This document shows, one piece after another, positions 1 through 11,967 of a stretch of DNA of 64,000 nt. The stretch covers positions 124,001 through 188,000 of the forward strand of contig OZ345378.1 in NCBI GenBank assembly GCA_977006965.1. The letters run 5' to 3'. This stretch comes from Phymatolithon calcareum. Lineage: Eukaryota > Rhodophyta > Florideophyceae > Hapalidiales. Both the position numbers and the translations under genes were made by a program. Numbering within the stretch: the stretch's first letter is position 1; every line of letters starts with the position of its first letter. The notes beneath the pieces were generated by a model. The model saw only the letters and a list, made by a program, of their open reading frames with translations. It was not told where the DNA came from and made no database searches.

Positions 1-39
1 ACTGCCATTCTGAAAATGTAGGATCTTCTATATTCGCAG

Positions 40-439
40 TTCTATTGTCGAGAAGGATAGCCTGGATTCAAGTAAGTGCTGTGACCCTCTATTATTGTTA
101 CTCTTCCATGCATTGACAAATTTGTTTTTCTGCGGCGTCGTTGTTAACCTCTCTGAAGAAAAACAACTTTGTAGACACTTCATCTATACCGCAAATAAAT
201 TAGTATCAGCATTTAGTTATGTGAACGTTTGGACTTCTTGAAGATTTTACTTACGCTTCTCTCGTGCAGCAGCTGGCAATGGTCACACAAAAACTGGTTG
301 TAGAAGCACTGGAGGAATGGAAGCAGAGTTACAGTGTACATTCCATTTTAGCGAAACTCAACTCAAGGTTCCACGACCCGTGCCGAGCATCGAACTATAC
401 TGTAGCACAGGAATCCAATGTATGGACGAAACATTTTGA
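40..439 (+). CDS. Possible 3' end of a spliced gene cut by the window edge
   Basis: A tentative two-exon reading. A possible acceptor (ttcgcag) ends at 39, a good donor (gtaagt) starts at 72 and a good acceptor (tctcgtgcag) ends at 269. Joining 40-71 to 270-439 keeps one frame open (SIVEKDSLDSTAGNGHTKTG...) and ends at a TGA at 437-439. The end is cysteine-containing (GCRSTGG, LQCTF, LYCSTGIQC) and has no family I recognise. The intron would be 198 nt, longer than the others here. The 5' part lies outside the window or in further exons. It may equally be chance open sequence. Confidence 0.2.
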
Positions 440-3400
440 TGTAGTGTGTAGAAGAGAATAAATTCTAGTGTACAGATTCTTGAATTTAGTGTGTCATTTT
501 TGTAAGGGGATTTCGAGTGGCTGTGCTTCTTTGGCTACAACAATTTCAGCGAAATAATACCGTAAACCCTATATTTTCAGTATTAACTCAGTTTTTCTAG
601 TAGTTGTACTCGGAAAACAACATTCAAACACCTGTATGTGGTTAATAAGAAATAGGAATTTCTAAACGTGAAATCAACCTAGTCGAACAGTGCTAGCACG
701 GGGCAAACGTTACGATGTCTCAGACCCTTATTACTGTGGAATCTAAAACAGACAGAACACGGTATACAACAAATAGTGCGGCCGCACTAGTTTGGAATTG
801 AACGGACTCCGATATTGAGGTACGTGTACTATTTAGGAAGCTGGACTCATTCTTGGTCATTCGTGTAGGTCTGTAGTCCGAATATTTTGACTTCTACGTT
901 CTTCAGTATTCCCGATTCCCTGTTCCCAGAAACGCTGACAAAACGTCGAAAGTCTATCTACCAAGATGCCGGTCTCGCAAAGTGTCGTATGCCTTCAATT
1001 CCCGCAAGATACGCTACGTTGTCTTCATTCCATCCGATTCAATGGGATATTAAGACCTTTGTGTACGATTCCGTCGAGCTCGTCACTATAGAGTGATTCT
1101 GCAGCTGGCTATACACAATGTAGCAAAACTTGGAGTACCGTGCAGTACTTGTCCGGTCAGAGGATTGCAGTACAGTTTCTTTTCGCAATGGATTCTCCAG
1201 TGCCTTCTCAGTCCCCTCAGCACCCCTTGCAGGACGAGTTCCTTCGCAGCAACTGACGGGGTACTGATCGAAAGCGTGCATTACAAGCAATATTGCGAGA
1301 GGCCCAACATGTTTGAATAACAATATTGAGTGTCGGGGTAGTTTTGAATTTCCTCAATATCGAAGCCAGCTATCGTATACACTTTCTCTTGCGGCAAAGC
1401 AAAGAATCTTATTCTTCAAATTGTGTTTTGAAACCGCACAATACGGGACACCAGGAGAAAAACGACTTTATCATCGTATACAAGATAGAAGAAATCAATC
1501 TTTGATGACGTACCTGGATAAGACGTGAAGGCAGGAGCCAAACTCGCTAACGATGAAATAGAATAGAAGAAATTGAGGCCCTCGAATCGCTGCTAGCCCC
1601 ATTAGGGTAAAAGGCAAAATGAATGAATGAAGATAGAAGAAAGGCTTGCGAGGTATACAATAAAAAACGTAGAAAGCCTTCCCTGAACCTTGTTCCCCGT
1701 TGCAGTTTCTCACTTGGTTGTGAAAGTCGTTCCATGCACCGTTCCTGTGCAATCGTTATCCTCACTCCGATTTCACAGATTTTGCCATTATCGCCAAGCT
1801 CCAATACACGTATGCCGAGTCAGCATTCTCGGTGGACGCCAAGTCCAACTAGCACGATTCAGAATCCGATTAAAAATGTGTCAGAATGCGCAATTCACCC
1901 AAGTGCAATCAGCCCACTCTACTTCTTGCAAGAAGGTGAATGCATACGACTGATCTTCTTTCTCACTCGATGCGGAATAATTTTCAACGCGAACGATATG
2001 CTCCGCCCCAGACGGAGCTCATAGATTGTAAGAATGTGGCGAACCAGTAGGGCTCTGCACATGAGACCAGATCTATAATAGGGTGCTGGTCTCGAAGGCG
2101 ATTGGAATAAATGCGCAGCATAGCTACATAGAGGTGGGATGATAGAAAGTAATGGGTTACCTTGGAGGCAGCGAGAGGGCCAGAATGGAGATATGAAAGC
2201 AGTGGAAGTCAGTGCTCCTGAATGCAGTTTGTAGACAAATTGGAATGCGTTCGTTGGGGAAACGATGAGGATGTGTGGAAATAATTTTGTTTTACGAGTG
2301 GCAGAACATGAGAAAATTTTCTGGTCAGCAAACTACAGTAGGGGTCAGTGCAAGAATGCAAAAGAAAATTTCAAGGGTTTTGAGGGTGTTGCTGCGGACT
2401 TGGCGTGTTGGTGAGCTCTGTGGTTTCTGCAGAGCGGATTGACAAGGGCCCAGATCGAGCATGGTGAGTGTGTCAGTGCAAGACGGAGCTGGTACGTTGA
2501 CAATGAGGAGAAAACGGCGGAGAACGCCCCTTTCTGTGAAGATCGGGCTGGGTTTTAGTTTTTGCAGCGATGTTGTGTAATGTGCAGGGTGAATCGGATT
2601 CATGGACGTAGCGTATATTGTGAGGAGTCGGGTAAGAGAGACGATAGGAAAATACGTAGAACTGAGAGTACAGGTGCAGGGTGATGACTTAGGGAAGATT
2701 GTCGAGCATCAGGGAGATGTGAAGAATTTGGCGATGAACGGGAATGGATGATAAGCAGATCCGTTACCATTGCATGAGATGAGAGCCGTTGGGGTGTACT
2801 GAAAGAAAGAAGCAATAAAGTCGGTTACGGTCCCGCGGTGCTAATTGGATTGGGCGAAGCCTAAGTTTCGAGATGTTCTAACAGTTTATGTTAAAATTCA
2901 AAAGTTTAGCAGGAAGCAGAGAAATAAGGGGCCACGATTTGAAAAGATATCAGAGTTGAACAGAGCGTTGAGAAATTCTCTCAGCAAAGGTTGCAAGCGG
3001 GGCCCAAATGTGGCATCTCGTCGAATGCCCATGCACGATCTCAGAGGTTGACCCTTCCCAAGGTCGTGCTTAAACAAATTGGCTTTCGTTGTCGGGCGTA
3101 CAACTTAAGAGTGTATCGTTTCGAAAATGGTCGTTACATAAATTAGTAAAAGCAGGAGTTGAGTTGAACGATAGCTCAGCAGTGCGAAATACAAAAATTG
3201 TGGAGTTACACTGTAGGCGGCATGTGAACGAACGACAAAATTCAATGGAAACACAAAAGTGGACGCATCAGGCAACGACAATTAAAGGGAAGACTCAGTT
3301 CAGATTCAAGCGTTCCAATTCAAGTAATGGCAGTAATGTAGTGCCGTTCAGCAAAACACGCATCGGGTTCCAGCTGTTACGGGGCCTTAATCGGCGTAAG

Positions 3401-4079
3401 CACGGGCGGCAGCCAGGGTTGCGTTAGAACCACGCAGTCGCGGTGCGGATGGATGGATGCATGCATGCATTCGGCTGGCTGAATGGAACGCGCGATCGAT
3501 CGCCAGGGATTGGAAGGTATGATTGGACACTCACAGAATGGGAGCCGCATCCGCGATCTAGTAGCGTGCATTACAGTAATGACGCGGCGATGGGACAAGC
3601 GTGAGAGGAAGAGTTCGTGGGACACGGAGCGGATGCAAGCGGCAATGAGGACGTTCGTTTCAAATTTGACAAACTCTCACTTCTTCCTCGCAATCGGGCC
3701 GGACCGCATACTGTATGACTCATGCACGGCGCGGCGCGAACGTTGGTTCGGTATCAGCTGCTGCTGCTGCTGCTGCTGCTGTTTTCCTCCCTGTTCTGTA
3801 AACTGCAATTCCTGCGCACTCTTATACTGTAACTCCATCGTGTGCATCGACCATTGCTTCATTTCCTCACCGCACCATTGCCCGCTTCATCTGCACACGC
3901 ATCCCGACCTGCCTGCTTGCCTGCCTGCAACCCTCCCCCGTCACTTCCCCTCCTCGTCCTGTCCACCTCCCTCGATTCGCTACGCTCTCTCCTCCACGCA
4001 CCGAGACGCATCGAGTAAGGAGTACGCGTTGTTTTGTCGACATCGCGGTACAATCCCCAGCGACGTTGTCGCCTTACGA
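440..4079. other. Gene-poor region upstream of the HA-repeat gene
   Basis: About 3.6 kb with only short overlapping open frames on both strands and none I can assign. It holds a degenerate dispersed repeat near 1545-1640 resembling 12565-12680, and GATG/GCAT-rich simple sequence near 3440-3485. The last 400 bases are C/T-rich (many 'ctgc', 'cctgcctg') and probably form the promoter and leader of the gene starting at 4080. Confidence 0.5.
3758..3781 (+). repeat. (CTG)8 microsatellite
   Basis: Eight perfect CTG triplets, preceded by CAG. It lies about 300 bases upstream of the likely start codon of the HA-repeat gene, so probably in its promoter or 5' leader. Confidence 0.9.
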
Positions 4080-5394
4080 ATGTCCCTCTCTGCCTTCGAC
4101 TTTGATGTTAATCAGGTCCTAGGCATTCCTACCATGTCTACCTCCCCAGCCACTAATCCGTCCTGGCAGGCACGTTACGAGGAGCTTCTGCAATGGCGTG
4201 CCACCCATGGCGATACCTGCGTACCCAAGGCTGAGGGTGCCCTTGGTCGATGGGTTGCACGCCAGCGCGAACTCAAACGCTCAGGCAGTATGTACATTTC
4301 TCCGCTCTCTATTGTACACACACAATTTTCTTGATATATAACATCGCACTAACTAACTAACCTGACATTTCTCTTCACTGACTATTGCAGAACTCGACCC
4401 TGGTAGAGAGCAAGCCCTCAATTCCATAGGCTTTGTATGGAACACTGTCACTGCAATGTGGGAGGAGCGCTTTCGTCGCTTGAGCGAGTGGAAGAGCATC
4501 CACGGACATTGTGCCGTCCCCATCGCACAGGGCGAACTCGGAACCTGGGTTTCCAAACAGCGTCAGCTACGCAAGCGCCAGAAATTGTCCCAGGAGAAAG
4601 TCGATGCCCTCAACAGTCTTGGCTTCACCTGGAGTACGGCCGAGGCTGACTGGGAGGACAAATTCAAACGGTTGTGTCAGTGGGCGAAGGAGCGTGGACA
4701 TGCAAGCGTCCCGTTCAACGAGGGCGAGCTCGGTTGGTGGGTCAACACACAGCGTCAGTGCAAGCGCAAGGGAAAGCTCAGTCTTGCACGCGAGGAGCGT
4801 CTCTGTTCGCTAGGATTTGTGTGGAACCCGTCCAACTCACGGAACAAGGCTGCCGCCGCCGCGGCCCTTGAGGCATCCTCCGCCTCATCTGCTGACACCA
4901 CTCCCGGAACCACTCCCGAGAAGTATGAAGATCTCAACGCTCCTGCCGCTGATCCGATGCAGTTGATAAATATCGATCAGAAGCCGCAGCATCATCATCA
5001 GCACCATCACCATATGTATCACCACCAGGTTCCTGTTCCGGAGGATATGGCTCTTCAATACGGTTTTCAGAACGGGCAGCCGAGCATGGCTGTAGCAGAG
5101 ACTCCGCCGCAGCCGCAGACAGAAGGTCCGCTTTCTCCGGTCCCGGTCTCCCTGTCGCAGGGCTTATGGTCTCCAATTGAGATGACTTCTCCGATACTGC
5201 CGTCGTCGTTCTTTCATGGCATCACTTCTATTTATGGGCAGACAGGGTTCCCGCTTCAATTGCAACCTTCTGTACAACAACAGGCGGCTATGATCCCGTT
5301 CAGTCAGGCGGCGTCGGTGCAAAATCATTCGGATGCTTTGGAGCAGTTGCTGGGTAGATCCGATCCGGCCACAGACCCCGATCCTTGCGCCTAA
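4080..5394 (+). CDS. Protein with three helicase-associated (HA) repeats, two exons
   Basis: Exon 1 is 4080-4287 and exon 2 is 4391-5394. The intron 4288-4390 (103 nt) has a gtatgt donor and a ttgcag acceptor. The joined protein is 403 residues. Three consecutive HA-type repeats are clear at about residues 29-86, 93-150 and 157-214. Each has W..R(F/Y)..L..W...HG...VP, LG.WV..QR and a closing GF.W, as in the Pfam helicase-associated domain that occurs alone in many algal proteins. The splice joins the first repeat exactly (KRSG|KLDPG). No helicase motifs are present. The C-terminal half is low complexity, with Ala, His (HHQHHHH), Gln and Pro runs. The role is unknown; nucleic-acid binding is a guess from the repeat name and basic face. 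ATG at 4134 (accATGt) is an alternative start. Confidence 0.85.
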
Positions 5395-5880
5395 CGTCAA
5401 TCTTTTCTTTCCGTCACTCTTCCCATTTTTTCTTCTCTGTCTGTTTACACTTTTCATTCTTCACTACTGTAGCTAATTTTACTTAGACTCTCCACAAGGA
5501 TTCTTAACTTCAGACTGATTTGTAAAAAACTCTTACTACTGTACACCCGTTTTCACTTGCGCCATAATCTCTTCTCATCATTTTCTGCTTCGTTGCTTCG
5601 GCGCTGTGCATAACGGACGCGGGGGACTGTGTATGTTGAAGTGCGCGTACAAACGTCAGTGTGACGCGTACAGGGTACCGCCCACTCTACGTAACTCTTT
5701 TCCATCTATGCCCTTGCGTATACTGTACGGTAGTACAATACCACTGTACTGTACTGTACGCAATCAGTGCGGGATCACACTATATATAGTATTCCACGGG
5801 GAGCTTGCCGTTATCGTGCTGTGCACACCACGGCAGCGATCTTTAACAAACAGCGCACATGGTATCATATCCTGTACACT

Positions 5881-5907
5881 ATCAGATCATCATCATGATG
5901 ATCTGAT
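5881..5907. repeat. Perfect 13+1+13 hairpin
   Basis: Arms ATCAGATCATCAT and ATGATGATCTGAT flank a single C. It is partly simple ATC/ATG repeat, so it could arise from microsatellite slippage. Confidence 0.85.
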
Positions 5908-5950
5908 CTTCGATATATGATAACTTTACTGTATGTCTGTTTAGTGCGTA

Positions 5951-5991
5951 AATACACGCTGTATGATAGAGTACACTCTACAGCGTGTATT
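5951..5991. repeat. Inverted repeat, 13-bp arms, 15-nt loop
   Basis: AATACACGCTGTA at 5951-5963 is matched perfectly by TACAGCGTGTATT at 5979-5991. It lies 44 bases after the hairpin at 5881. Confidence 0.85.
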
Positions 5992-6404
5992 GACGCAATG
6001 CTTGGTACTTATGATACGATTTCAAAAATTAAAAGATTAAAAAAATCGGCGAGATTTTCATTTTTTCGCAAATATCTCGAGGCTCAAAAATCTTCAATGA
6101 AAGAAGATTGTAATGCCCGATTCTAGATAAATCTGGAAACATCGATAAAAACGAACGCGTATGACAACTCACTCGTTCGAGAAGCTGAAGTGCCCCTGCA
6201 ATCACGTTTTGCGCAAGCCCGCTCGCCCGCCCGCATTTTCTCTGCGACATAAACCTCCGCCGCTCGTGACGTGACCTCTATTCGCATTCCCCGACAGCAG
6301 CCTGCGTCTTGTTGCTCTGCGCCGTTCGTTTTGGCATAAATTGCGAATTGTGAAGTGCTTTGTTGTTCGCGTGTTGAGCCTCCGCGCCTGCTGCATCTAC
6401 AACT

Positions 6405-7532
6405 ATGGGCCGCGACTTTTACAAAATCCTGGGCGTGGAAAAGAATGTCGATGAAGAAGCGCTAAAGAAGGCTTACAAGAAGGGTGCGATGAAATGGCAT
6501 CCCGATAGAAACCCAGAGAACAAGGAAATTGCAGAGAAAAAATTTAAGGAATTATCCGAAGCCTATCAGGTTCGTTCATCATGCGCCGTCCTCGCTTTTC
6601 GCGCATACTGTACGCATGAAATCACATTAGCTGTGCGCTGACGTATGAGTTTGGCTTCTTCATTTATTTGCACACATTGAGTACTGTAGGTCCTTTCAGA
6701 CCCGAAGAAGAAGGAAGTTTACGACCGCTTTGGGGAAGATGGGCTCAAGGCCGGATACGAAGAAGGGCCTTCTCGCGGGGGTTATCAATTCCATCAGAGC
6801 GGCTATCGCAACGCGGAAGACGTGTTCCGCGAGCTATTTAACGGCGGTTCACCCTTTGGACCTGGCGGCGGTTTTGGACCTGGCGGCGGTTTTGGACCTG
6901 GCGGTGGCTTTGGACCTGGCGGCGGCGCATTTCGTAGTACCGGCTTCGAATCGATGTTCGGTACTGGTGGGCGCTCGCGACAAATGCGAAAACAGCCGGA
7001 CACGGAAGTGAATCTCAATCTGGAACTGGAGGACTTGTACAAAGGAGTGACGAAGAAACTGAAAATCACCAAAAACGTCCTGCATGCCGACGGTACAATG
7101 GGACGCGAAGATAAGATTCATCACGTCGAAATCAAGCCTGGTTATAAGGCAGGCACAAAGATTCGCTATACAGGTGCTGGAGGCGAAGCGGAGGGATATG
7201 CACCGGCGGATGTTGTCTTCATCATTGGCGAGAAACCACATAATCGATTCAAGCGAAATCGAGACAACTTGGAGACGACACAGACATTGAAACTTGCGGA
7301 TGCGCTTGCGGGAACGGTGGTGAAAGTGGAGGGACTCGATGGACGGATGTTTCAATTGGACTGCCGACAAGAGGTTATTTCGCCGGGAACAGTGAAGACA
7401 ATATCTGGAGCTGGGATGCCAATTTCGAAGCGACCAGGACAGAAGGGCGATTTGATCGTCAAGTTTGATCTTGCGTTCCCGACATATATTAGTCCGGAAA
7501 AGAAGCAAAAGCTGCGCGAGCTGCTCTCATGA
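6405..7532 (+). CDS. Type II (DNAJB/Sis1-like) Hsp40 co-chaperone, two exons
   Basis: Exon 1 is 6405-6569 and exon 2 is 6690-7532, giving 335 residues. The intron 6570-6689 (120 nt) starts gttcgt and ends ctgtag; the splice restores [22 protein letters not shown], the usual J-domain end. The J domain covers about residues 3-68 with HPD at 32-34. A Gly/Phe region follows (about 105-142), including four tandem GPGGGF units. There is no CxxCxGxG zinc finger, so this is class B. The rest matches the two C-terminal substrate-binding domains. It should stimulate Hsp70 ATPase activity in the cytosol or nucleus; no targeting signal is visible. The length matches DNAJB1-type proteins (about 340). Confidence 0.95.
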
Positions 7533-10220
7533 GGAGAACCGGATAAAGGTGTAGAAGAGCTCATTGTGCTTCGGATTGTATACTTTACATCTATTGCCAT
7601 CGCCTTCTGTCAGTCGATTAGAGCATAGGAATTAACTAGACAGGCACGTATTCACATAAATTCTGACCACGGCATCAGAGGTTGCGAAACGCACTGGGAA
7701 AGCTACAAGAGTTTTCGCCCTTATTGACAATATTGCAGCCCAGCACGCGAAAAGCATAACCCTTTTTCAAAAGTGTTGGCGAATGCACGACAACGTGCGG
7801 ACGTCCGGGACTCGTTCATCAGCATCACATGACAAATTTTTAACCAAAGAACCGAAGAAGCTTCTTCCACAGAACAGGCACATTCTCAAAAATGACCTAG
7901 TGAGGGCAACTTCCCTCGTGCCTTTTGTCCTCGTAGTTGAGCTTGCTGCTAAATTCATGCTGCTATGTGATGGATACCAATTCTGTAGTCTCAGGGAACT
8001 CCAAAGCTCCTCCATCATGGCGCTCAAAGTATCGAGTAAAGCGTTTATAACATCGGCATCTGCAGGAATCAGCTTTCGCAGTCGGCGACCTCGATTTGTC
8101 TGCGAATTGAAGTCGCCGACGGGAAAGTTGATCCCTGCACTTGTCCATGTTCCCACTTCCACAAGACCGGGGTAGGGACCAATAGCCATGATGTCGCCAG
8201 TTGGGTTTTCTGAAACTCATTTGGCGCTACTGAAACTCTCGAGCTTTCATTTCTGAATTCTTTCTTCCTAATCATTTCACGGGAACCTTCATTAGCAAGT
8301 AATGTTCAACACTTTGCCGTCCTGCTTTATTAATTTTTCGAAACTTTTCCTCGAGACATCTATATGACTCGTCACGGTTTCCCTGACTCAGAAGTCGAAA
8401 CAAGAAGGCGGTCAATCCTTGAATTTCTGGAGGCATGTTGTCACTCTTCTAGTGCTGTGTAGTAAGGCGGGGAATGATTCCCGGGCATATTTGCACGAAG
8501 GGTCTTGAAGGAGAAAATTTGCAAAGCCGAAAGAAAGGCGGAGGAACTGTCCGAAAGCTAAGAAGTGTCTCCTCTCAGCACAGGTTAGTAAGTTGACGAG
8601 CGGGGCTCATATGCGCACTATATTCATCTTTGTCGACTGTGTGACGTAATCATTAGTACAGGCCAAGTCCCCCAGCAATTGGTATCACTTCTCGCAAAAC
8701 CGCGGCCTTGCATTCTCTACATAAACCTGTTCGATTGCGAGTCGCGTGATGATTGCTCTTGCACTTGTTCCACCAAATTTTGAACTCTTCCAGCGGTGTG
8801 GTCTATCTACTGATCCCGGTTATTTGTTGAAGAGGACAGCATTCAGATCGGTAGTGAGGGACAATATCTTTCAGATTTTTTGACTAGCGTACGAAGCTGA
8901 GAGCAGCACAAAGAGCTGAACTTTTACGTCCGAGAAATTGTCATTCGACGTCGCACAACCGTTGCGGAGGACTTTACTGACCTTCTCGACAGGATCCTTA
9001 TATGCACGCTAGGTTTCGGAAATGTCGAGCACTTCTGGGCCAAGATGTTGTTCACGTTGAAAAAGAGACAGCTGACATTTGTCTTTTCAGTTCAGTTAGA
9101 ATCTGCGTATGCAGCCCAGTTGATACACGCCTTTGCAGAAACGGCAAAAAGAGTGGAGGGAAGTGTATGACATCGGGTCATCTTCCAGACAGTTCCCAAA
9201 GTGTGTTTGTACAGGTTCAATGTCGTCCTACTTTCTTCTCGTTTGAGCAGCAGCGCCCATAGTTCAGTTAGCGAACCGGAGGAATAGAGTATAAAAAAGC
9301 ATTGTTCGAATGTGAAGTTGATGCAATATCCCCAAGTTATTCGTCGATAAGATCGTTCAATTGCATTTAAATATCGAACCAAATGGAGAACAGTACCCAG
9401 CATTTGTATATGATCGTCCATGATGCGGAGCAGATTATCCCGGTTGGGGATATTTGCGCGAATCCAGGCTGTTGGCGGGGCGAAGTTTCTTGGTAGTTTC
9501 TTGCAGTGACTCGAGCACTTATTAGATATCGCAAAGACAATAGCTTGGTTTCCTGGAGATAGGTTCTGCTATGGAAAGTTCGGGAATGCCGCCAGTGCTC
9601 AAGTGGGATCTATATAGGGCTATCTAAAACTTCAGCCAACAAGTCATCCATCAAGCATAGTAGGAACTCTCATCAATGCTTTCCAATTTCCCAGGTCTCT
9701 GGTTTGCTGCAAACTTAGGCATTGCCGCTCGTGAGAGTCCCCGGCAACAACGCTCATGAGTGCAATGCATCCTTCACACTACCGAGAACGGAGCGCTCTG
9801 GGTGAGCATTCTCAGAACATCTTCGATGGACGCTCAGTCCACTACAGTAGTCGTTCATCATGAATTGGACGGACTCTCACGCTTCAGGATGAGTAGTACA
9901 CAAGCCTTCAATTGTATTCCAGTTTATGAGTCACTAGGGCATGCTCAGATGCAGAAATTAGGAGCTTGTCGGCCATGACTGTACCGGTCAAGAACGTTCA
10001 GCATTCAAATTTTGGAGTCATTCTGACTCGTCAAGCAGTTTTTCGGGACAGAGTGTTCTGAGTGGCCATTCTAATAATGTCTGGTTTGAAAGATTAAGCA
10101 AGGGCAGGTCATCTTTGTGCAAAAAATGTCCGGTGGTTGTCGACTTCTTCATTTATTGAAGGTGACGCACGTCCCTATGAGAGAGCTAGCTGTACCTTTG
10201 GTTTCGCAGTATCGGCCGCG
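7533..10220. other. Gene-poor, probably decayed repeat DNA
   Basis: About 2.7 kb with fragmentary open frames on both strands. The longest are overlapping antisense frames of 130-140 codons near 7767-8189, and I recognise no domain in either. Nothing else could be assigned. It probably consists of old transposon debris. Confidence 0.45.
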
Positions 10221-11820
10221 ATGTTCGCGCCGTTTTTGCTCCTCCCCGCCCTCGCTACGGTGGTGTCCGAGCGCCGCTGCGCGCCGAATTTTCGCTCGCT
10301 GCCGTGCGGCAACTTCTCCGGTATCGTCTACTCCTCAATTGGCCTGCCGCTACATCGCGTCTCAAATCTCTCTTCTTGACACCCGCTAAACGTGTCTGCC
10401 GAGTCCACGCTGACGGTTTCCGTGTGCAACGTTGGCAACTATCGCTTGCACGACATCGCGATTCGCGGCGTAAGTCTTGTCCCGACGGCCCTGCGAAGCA
10501 TCGGGCGTGGGGCGCATGTGCGTGTGAGAGTGCAAGGGTCTGGCAACTTGTACGTCACGAAGCGACTTGTCATCGTTATGGTGCTGCCGGAGTGGGAGCG
10601 GCATGCCATGCACCTTGTGGAGCACATCAGAACGGCGGTTGTTGGACGGGCTGTAGACAGGAAAGTTGGGGATGGTGCGCATATCGTTGTGGAGGTTTGG
10701 GACTCGGCGAATGTACAGTTTTTTCCGGGGACGCGCGATTTGCATGTCGGTAAGGGTACGCTGCGCAGTGATGTAGTGCACATTTCACCGCGTAGGGACG
10801 CGTGCGCTGAGTATGTGTGCGTGGAATGCGCGTTGGGGATTCAGCGAACGATAAGGGGTGGGATGGGCAGGCTATTCTGCTCATTCGCGAAGGACAGCTT
10901 GGCGATGAGACGCTTGATACTGGCTGTCTGGGCCGTGATGAATAGCTCCAAGAACGATGTTTCGAACATGCGGAATGTGACCGAGTAGCACATTTACGAC
11001 GGAAAGCTTTCCGATGATTGTCTTGCCGTAGGTAATTTGCGGGTGCGATCGTCAATGTCGATGTGAGTAATGTTGGGAATTTGGAGGATTGCAGAGAGGT
11101 GCGCATCATCGACGCAGAGCTTGTCGATAAGAATGTGGACGAAAAGCACGTTGATAACTGGTACGTCAAGATGGAAGCGGTGAGTGTCAGCAACGTGAAT
11201 GCACACTCGGTAACGGTCAACATGGGCGAACTTGTGGACGATGCTGTGGATACCGGCGAATTGATCGATTCGGATATACTGGTTACCCTTTCGAAAGTGG
11301 GCAACGTGCGTTGGGCACACTTCTTAAACATCTACGACGGCGAATTGGTTGGTGAAGTCGTCGACGTCAATATCGTACGGGGCACGGCTGTATCCATTGC
11401 GCTCCGCGATGTGGGAAACGTGCGCGCGAGGTCGTCGATCGTCGATCGTTATCCATGGCGGTGAAGTCGTCGATAAAGTCTTCGACTGCAAGTCCGTCAT
11501 CCGCGGGAAGCTTACGATGGACTTGTGCGACGAATGTGCACCGCGTGCCAGGTGCCGCGCCGATTGCCACGCACGGTCAATTGCTGGAGAATGTCGTGGA
11601 TATCACCGGTGTTGTGGACGCAACTGACGCGTCCGTGAAGATTGAATCAAGCGGATATGTGCACTTGTCGCAGTGGGCTACGCCAATTGTAAACGGATCC
11701 ATTGCGAAAAACCCGATTCATGTCACTGGTGCAAATAGCGGGTTCGAAGTAACGGTAATTGACGGCGAGCATGCGGCATGCCCATTACCGGTATTGCGTG
11801 GGATGCATACGTCACAACGT
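10221..11820 (+). pseudogene. Decayed gene for a secreted protein of ~38-residue beta repeats
   Basis: An ATG at 10221 opens a signal-peptide-like start (MFAPFLLLPALATVV). The frame meets a TGA at 10377-10379 and then continues into valine-rich repeats. At least seven copies of the core G(E/K/Q)LVD..VD start near 10892, 11001, 11115, 11225, 11339, 11460 and 11575, spaced 109-121 nt. Between cores lie strings such as VSIALRDVGNVR. The copies fall in different frames: REGQLGDETLD in one; IYDGKLSDD and IYDGELVGE in others; IHGGEVVDK and HGQLLENVVD in others again. Some are separated by stops (TAG just before IYDGKLSDD). This is what a broken tandem-repeat gene looks like. The pattern suggests short beta strands, perhaps a solenoid or surface protein, but I cannot name a family. 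A 234-codon open frame on the other strand (10627-11331) is best read as a shadow. Confidence 0.65.
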
Positions 11821-11967
11821 GCTGTTGAACAAGTCGAGGACTCCTCTGCGACGTGTCTGTACTTTAGTCGCAACCAAACAAAAGACCGACCTGGGGTTGG
11901 TCGCGGAAAAGAAGTGATCAAGGCCCAAATGGTGGCACTCACAATACTTGATGTTTGCTTCTCTTGA

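Larger units (their letters stand above)
5395..6404. other. Intergenic region with hairpins and TACTGTA clusters
   Basis: About 1 kb between the HA-repeat gene and the DnaJ gene with no supportable gene. It holds two short perfect hairpins (5881-5907 and 5951-5991) and at least five TACTGTA copies (5465, 5537, 5721, 5747, 5752). The last ~200 bases should contain the DnaJ promoter. Confidence 0.6.

Noticed and set aside
6849-7508. 219-codon open frame on the minus strand within the DnaJ gene
   Set aside because: It is antisense to the Gly/Phe region and C-terminal domains of DnaJ.
7767-8189. Overlapping + and minus open frames of 130-140 codons
   Set aside because: Neither strand shows a domain, signal peptide or repeat, so I could not choose between them or support a gene.
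10627-11331. 234-codon open frame on the minus strand
   Set aside because: The opposite strand carries the periodic repeats. The antisense open frame follows from their biased composition.
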